From Saccharibacillus soli (lineage in GTDB: Bacteria > Bacillota > Bacilli > Paenibacillales > Paenibacillaceae), in contig NIOB01000003.1 in the NCBI GenBank assembly GCA_002189105.1, positions 434,001 through 498,000 of the forward strand: a stretch of 64,000 nucleotides of DNA. Direction: 5' to 3'. The notes beneath the pieces are model-generated. The model saw only the letters and a list, made by a program, of their open reading frames with translations, had not been told where the DNA came from and did not search any database. Numbering within the stretch: the stretch's first letter is position 1; each line of letters opens with the position of its first letter. Both the position numbers and the translations under genes were made by a program. Of this stretch, positions 60,372 to 64,000 are shown piece after piece.

Positions 60372-61229
60372 ATGTCTGACGAACATTTTATCCACTCGGC
60401 TGAGGATTACCCGGAATCCCGAATCCCAAGCGAAGTCTCCCTGGTCTTCTATGGGCGCGAAGAATGTGCGCCGGGTCATTCCTGGGGGCCCGGGCTGCGC
60501 GACGCGTTCATCCTGCATTACATCGAAAGAGGCCGGGGAATCTTTCGTTCGGAGGGCCGCGAGTATGCGCTCGCGGCCGGGCAGGGCTTCCTGATTACGC
60601 CCGATACGCTTGTGCATTATGAGGCGGATTCCCAGGAACCCTGGGTCTATGCCTGGGTAGGTCTGCGCGGATTGCATATCCGCGCGATTCTGGAGCGAGC
60701 CGGGCTGTCAGCCGGCTCACCGGCCTTCACGGCGGCTGATCTGCCGCCGTTCCAGGCTTTCTACGCCGGGCTGCTCCAGGCACGCGAGCAGCCCGGCGGC
60801 GACCTGCTTGCGCAGGCGGAGGTCTACCGCCTGCTGGCTGCGCTGGTCGCGGGCGCACCGCCGAAGGCGGAGCGCCGAATCGCGCCTCCTCCGGCACGGG
60901 AGGCGCACCTGGCCAAGGCCGCAGCCGTGATCGAGAACGGCTACAGCCGCAAGCTGGGCGCGGAAGACATCGCCCGCGCCGTAGGGCTGGACCGCACCTA
61001 CCTGTCCAGCCTGTTCAAGAACGCCTACGGCGTTCCGTTGCAGACCTTCCTGCTGCAATATCGCATGCGCCGCGCACGCGAACTGCTGCGCAATCCGTCG
61101 CTCTCCATCAGCGACGTCGCCCGATCGGTCGGCTACCCCGATCCGTTCCTGTTCTCCAAGATGTTCAAGCGCGTCTGCGGGATCTCCCCGACCGCCTACC
61201 GCGAACAGGATCTCTTCTATCCTGTCTAA
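60372..61229 (+). CDS. AraC family regulator, likely of alpha-galactoside use
   Basis: 285 residues. The cupin sensor (about 25-110) begins SEVSLVFYGREECAPGHSWG and includes GRGIFRSEGREYALAAGQGF; the HTH pair is at about 185-280 (LGAEDIARAVGLDRTYLSSL, then VGYPDPFLFSKMFKRVCGIS). It resembles MsmR/RafR regulators, which activate melibiose and raffinose genes. It is divergent from melA. The middle section is GC-rich, Ala/Arg-rich. AAAGGAG precedes the ATG. Confidence 0.9.
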   Translation: MSDEHFIHSAEDYPESRIPSEVSLVFYGREECAPGHSWGPGLRDAFILHYIERGRGIFRSEGREYALAAGQGFLITPDTLVHYEADSQEPWVYAWVGLRGLHIRAILERAGLSAGSPAFTAADLPPFQAFYAGLLQAREQPGGDLLAQAEVYRLLAALVAGAPPKAERRIAPPPAREAHLAKAAAVIENGYSRKLGAEDIARAVGLDRTYLSSLFKNAYGVPLQTFLLQYRMRRARELLRNPSLSISDVARSVGYPDPFLFSKMFKRVCGISPTAYREQDLFYPV

Positions 61230-61367
61230 GCGTGCCCAAGGATTTCAGAAATCTCAGCCGCATGCTTCGGAGCAGACTCTTCACGCCGCTTGAGCCACAG
61301 GCGGCGTGTCGATCCAGATTCCATCCGATACGGACGTAGGGTTCTTGTGCATGAGAGGCTGCGCACG

Positions 61368-62153
61368 CTACCCTTCAATCCGCCGATCCTTGAGCAATGC
61401 CGAAGGTGAGCCTCCAGTGATCTTTTTGAACATTCGATAGAAATAGGAAGCGTCCTTATATCCCAGGAACTCCGCAATCTCTGCGGCGTTCAGACGCGAT
61501 TCTTCCAGCATGTAGACCGCACGCTTCATCCGCTGCCGATGTACACATTCGCTAATCGTCCGTCCCGTCACTTCCTTGAACAGGGAAGCCGCGTAATTGG
61601 GGGAACGACTGATAACTTCGGCCAGCACTTCCTTGGTGATCTTCTCCCGATAGTTCCGTTCGATGTAGCGCTTCATATGTTCGACGTGGCGCTGTTTCTC
61701 CGTCTGGATCAGTCCACGGTCGAACTCCCGGCTGATGTCGATCAGCAGCTCGGTCAGAATCGACTGGCTCATCAGCTCATAATAGGAAGGCTGATCGTTC
61801 CACTGCTCACGCAGTACCCGAATCCGCTCATGTACCGATTCATACCGACCCAGGCGCCGTTTGTACGGTCGGCCATGCCGCAGCAGCGGCAGCGCTTCGG
61901 CGTCTTCCACTGACACCGTAAAATCAACCACGGTTTTGGTATGCGTCAGCGTAGGCACACTTTTCCCATAATACGGCGTATGCGCCGGAATCAGCAGCAC
62001 ATCGCCCCGTTCCAAAATATTCCGCTCGCCATCTACCCAATAGATACATTTACCGTACGTCTCCAAAGCCAGCAAATAACAATCTTTCCCGCCTTCTTCT
62101 TGTTCGTACCATTCGGTTCCGTTGTCCTGATGCACGTCCTCGACTTTTGGCAT
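61368..62153 (-). CDS. AraC family transcriptional regulator
   Basis: 261 residues. The cupin region includes GKCIYWVDGERNILERGDVL and LLIPAHTPYYGKSVP; the HTH pair begins near residue 160 (HMKRYIERNYREKITKEVLA) and ends FLGYKDASYFYRMFKKITGG. AGGAGG precedes the ATG. It stands alone between melA's regulator and pyruvate kinase, so its target is unclear. Confidence 0.9.
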   Translation of the reverse strand: MPKVEDVHQDNGTEWYEQEEGGKDCYLLALETYGKCIYWVDGERNILERGDVLLIPAHTPYYGKSVPTLTHTKTVVDFTVSVEDAEALPLLRHGRPYKRRLGRYESVHERIRVLREQWNDQPSYYELMSQSILTELLIDISREFDRGLIQTEKQRHVEHMKRYIERNYREKITKEVLAEVISRSPNYAASLFKEVTGRTISECVHRQRMKRAVYMLEESRLNAAEIAEFLGYKDASYFYRMFKKITGGSPSALLKDRRIEG

Positions 62154-62391
62154 GGGGAGTCCTCCTTCGCCCGTCGTACTATAGTTCCTACATTGTACTA
62201 TATGTCATTTCATCCTGCCTGTGCGGGCGTTACAATATGGTCATAAGGTTGTTGAAAGCGCCAATCATTTTGCCCATTTCGGGTATAACATAAGTGATGG
62301 ACCCACCCGACGCCGAACCGGTGATTACGCTTGAGCTTCGGGACGGACAACAACCTCGAAGCTGAAGAACATTAGGAGGCTTTTACCGACC

Positions 62392-63807
62392 ATGAAAACC
62401 AAGATTGTATGTACGATGGGACCTGCTTGTGATTCTGTAGAAATGCTCAAAGAAATGATTAACTCCGGCATGACGGTTGCCCGCCTCAACATGGCGCATG
62501 GCGAACCGGCCGATCACAGCGAGCGAATTCGCAAAGTGCGCCAGGCCGCATCCGAGCTGAACACCTTCGTGCCGATCATGATGGACATCAAGGGCCCTGA
62601 AGTCCGCATCGGCAAGTTCCAGGAGGAATACGTTCAATTGGAAGCTGGTAGTGAACTGACCCTGACGACCGAACCGGACGTACTGGGAACAGCAGAACGA
62701 ATCGGTGTGAACTATCCTAAACTCAATGAAGACCTCAAAGCAGGCGATCGCATTCTGATCGATGACGGCTTGATCGCCCTTGACGTATTAAACGTGGAAG
62801 GTACGGAAATTTACTGCAAGATTCTGAACGGCGGTCGTCTGAAGCCTCGTAAAGGCGTCAATCTGCCAGGCGTTAAGACCAGCCTTCCGGGAGTTACGGA
62901 ACGCGATGTGATGCACATCAACTACGGCTTGAGCGAAAACGTTGAAATCATCGCTGCTTCCTTCGTTCGCAAAGGCGACGACATCCGTGAGATTCGCCGG
63001 ATTCTGGCTGAAAAAGGCGCGGAACACGTGCAGATCATCTCCAAGATCGAAAACCAGGAAGGTATGGACAACCTGGACGACATCATCGAAGCTTCCGACG
63101 GTATCATGGTTGCGCGTGGCGACCTGGGCGTCGAAGTTCCTGTTCAGGATGTACCGGCTGCACAGAAGCTGATGATCGACAAGTGCAACCTCGCAGGCAA
63201 ACCGGTTATCGTGGCTACGCATATGCTGGAGTCCATGCAGGTTAACCCGCGTCCAACTCGCTCCGAAGTCAGTGACGTAGCCAATGCCGTTCTGCAAGGG
63301 GCAGACTGCGTAATGCTCTCCGGCGAATCGGCCGCAGGCAAATATCCACTGGAATCCGTACGTACCATGGCAGCGGTAGCGGCCAAGGCCGAAACGATGA
63401 TCGACTATGACGTGCAGTTCAACAGCAAACGTGCCCTGCACCTTAATGACATCACCGAAGTGGTCAGCCAAAGTTCCGTTAACGCTTCGCTCGTCCTGGA
63501 CGCAGCTGCGCTCATCATCTCGACGGAATCCGGCTTTACGGCGCGCATGATCTCCAAGTACCGTCCAAAAGCGCCAATCATTGCCGTTACGCAAAACGAA
63601 AAAACACTTCCAAAAATGAGCCTGCTCTACGGTGTTGTGCCGGTTAAAGGCCAGGAAGTCAGCAGCACGGACGAAATGTTTGAAGTAGCCACCCAAAACG
63701 CGCTGGAATCGGGCTACATCAAATCGGGCGAAACCGTCGTTCTGTGTGCGGGTATTCCAATCGGCAAGACAGGCAGCACCAATGTCATGAAAGTTCAACA
63801 AGTCTAA
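62392..63807 (+). CDS. pyk: Pyruvate kinase
   Basis: 471 residues. The conserved start MKTKIVCTMGPACDSVE, RLNMAHG, MMDIKGPEVRIG and the active-site Lys/Glu region IISKIENQEGMDN then GIMVARGDLGVEVP are all present. It converts phosphoenolpyruvate and ADP to pyruvate and ATP in glycolysis. It lacks the extra C-terminal PEP-utiliser-like domain of Bacillus and Geobacillus Pyk (about 585 residues), so it may be a second, shorter isozyme. TAGGAGG precedes the ATG. Confidence 0.95.
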   Translation: MKTKIVCTMGPACDSVEMLKEMINSGMTVARLNMAHGEPADHSERIRKVRQAASELNTFVPIMMDIKGPEVRIGKFQEEYVQLEAGSELTLTTEPDVLGTAERIGVNYPKLNEDLKAGDRILIDDGLIALDVLNVEGTEIYCKILNGGRLKPRKGVNLPGVKTSLPGVTERDVMHINYGLSENVEIIAASFVRKGDDIREIRRILAEKGAEHVQIISKIENQEGMDNLDDIIEASDGIMVARGDLGVEVPVQDVPAAQKLMIDKCNLAGKPVIVATHMLESMQVNPRPTRSEVSDVANAVLQGADCVMLSGESAAGKYPLESVRTMAAVAAKAETMIDYDVQFNSKRALHLNDITEVVSQSSVNASLVLDAAALIISTESGFTARMISKYRPKAPIIAVTQNEKTLPKMSLLYGVVPVKGQEVSSTDEMFEVATQNALESGYIKSGETVVLCAGIPIGKTGSTNVMKVQQV

Positions 63808-63865
63808 CGGATCGGATCGCAGCTGCTTTTTGAATTCGTGATTTGATGCGATAACGAACGCTTGG

Positions 63866-63903
63866 AAGCCCAACCGGTTTTAATTCCGGTTGGGCTTTTT
63901 AAT
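63866..63903 (+). terminator. Terminator after pyk
   Basis: AAGCCCAACCGG and CCGGTTGGGCTT form a perfect 12-bp stem followed by TTT. The remaining bases to the window end hold nothing I can call. Confidence 0.88.
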
Positions 63904-64000
63904 TTTACATCAAATGGGAATCTCCACCTGTATGTTCGCTTTCAGTTCGTAAGTACATCGAACTATTTTTGCGAAATTCCGTATCTTTTTACGCAAAAAC

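Overview
The window looks like a chromosomal segment from a Gram-positive, Paenibacillus-like soil or plant bacterium (Paenibacillaceae; Saccharibacillus or Paenibacillus is my best guess). The signs are strong Shine-Dalgarno sites, frequent GTG and TTG starts, YesM/YesN-type two-component systems next to CUT1 sugar ABC transporters, many AraC regulators, a bacillithiol gene pair (yojF-bshB2), OhrR, a CcpA-type cre motif, and a copper-amine-oxidase-N-domain surface protein. No rRNA, tRNA, CRISPR array, prophage or transposase gene was seen.

Layout. 1-4.7 kb: a truncated SRPBCC gene, an AraC regulator and a divergent GH38 alpha-mannosidase. 4.8-6.7 kb: an AT-rich accessory island with a small membrane protein whose start codon looks lost, an OB-like secreted protein and a matrixin-like metalloprotease, next to a copy of a repeat with terminal inverted repeats. 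6.9-8.2 kb: a Zur-box-controlled CobW/YciC GTPase. 8.3-14.3 kb: a compact, apparently undescribed peptide (RiPP) locus: ABC ATPase, radical SAM/SPASM maturase, a 31-codon precursor gene, a hairpin, two paralogous ABC membrane proteins, a histidine kinase and a ComA-like response regulator. 14.3-16.7 kb: a CynX-type MFS exporter and a divergent LysR regulator separated by a second copy of the repeat. 16.8-25.2 kb: a CUT1 sugar importer divergent from a YesM/YesN pair and a secreted propeller-like protein. 25.3-34.3 kb: a heme-degrading-type monooxygenase, a UvrD-family helicase, two chemoreceptors and the yojF-bshB2 pair. 34.7-46.5 kb: a six-repeat surface protein, DUF445, small proteins, OhrR, an HD-GYP protein, a TetR regulator and a YhgE/Pip protein. 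46.8-54.1 kb: a GAF-PAS histidine kinase, a sucrose operon (LacI regulator, MFS permease, GH32) with operators nested in a strong promoter, and a secreted glycoamylase-like protein. 54.3-58.4 kb: small membrane proteins, a MarR-nitroreductase-monooxygenase set and an NlpC/P60 hydrolase. 58.7-63.9 kb: a GH4 alpha-galactosidase, two AraC regulators and pyruvate kinase.

How the genes work together. Most of the window is plant-polysaccharide and oligosaccharide utilisation under carbon catabolite and local regulator control, plus environmental sensing. The RiPP locus stands apart: its two-component system resembles the ComP/ComA quorum-sensing pair, and three TTGCGG-like half sites lie upstream of its first gene. 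The inference is a radical-SAM-modified peptide that may act as a self-sensed signal or as a bacteriocin with its own export and immunity pump.
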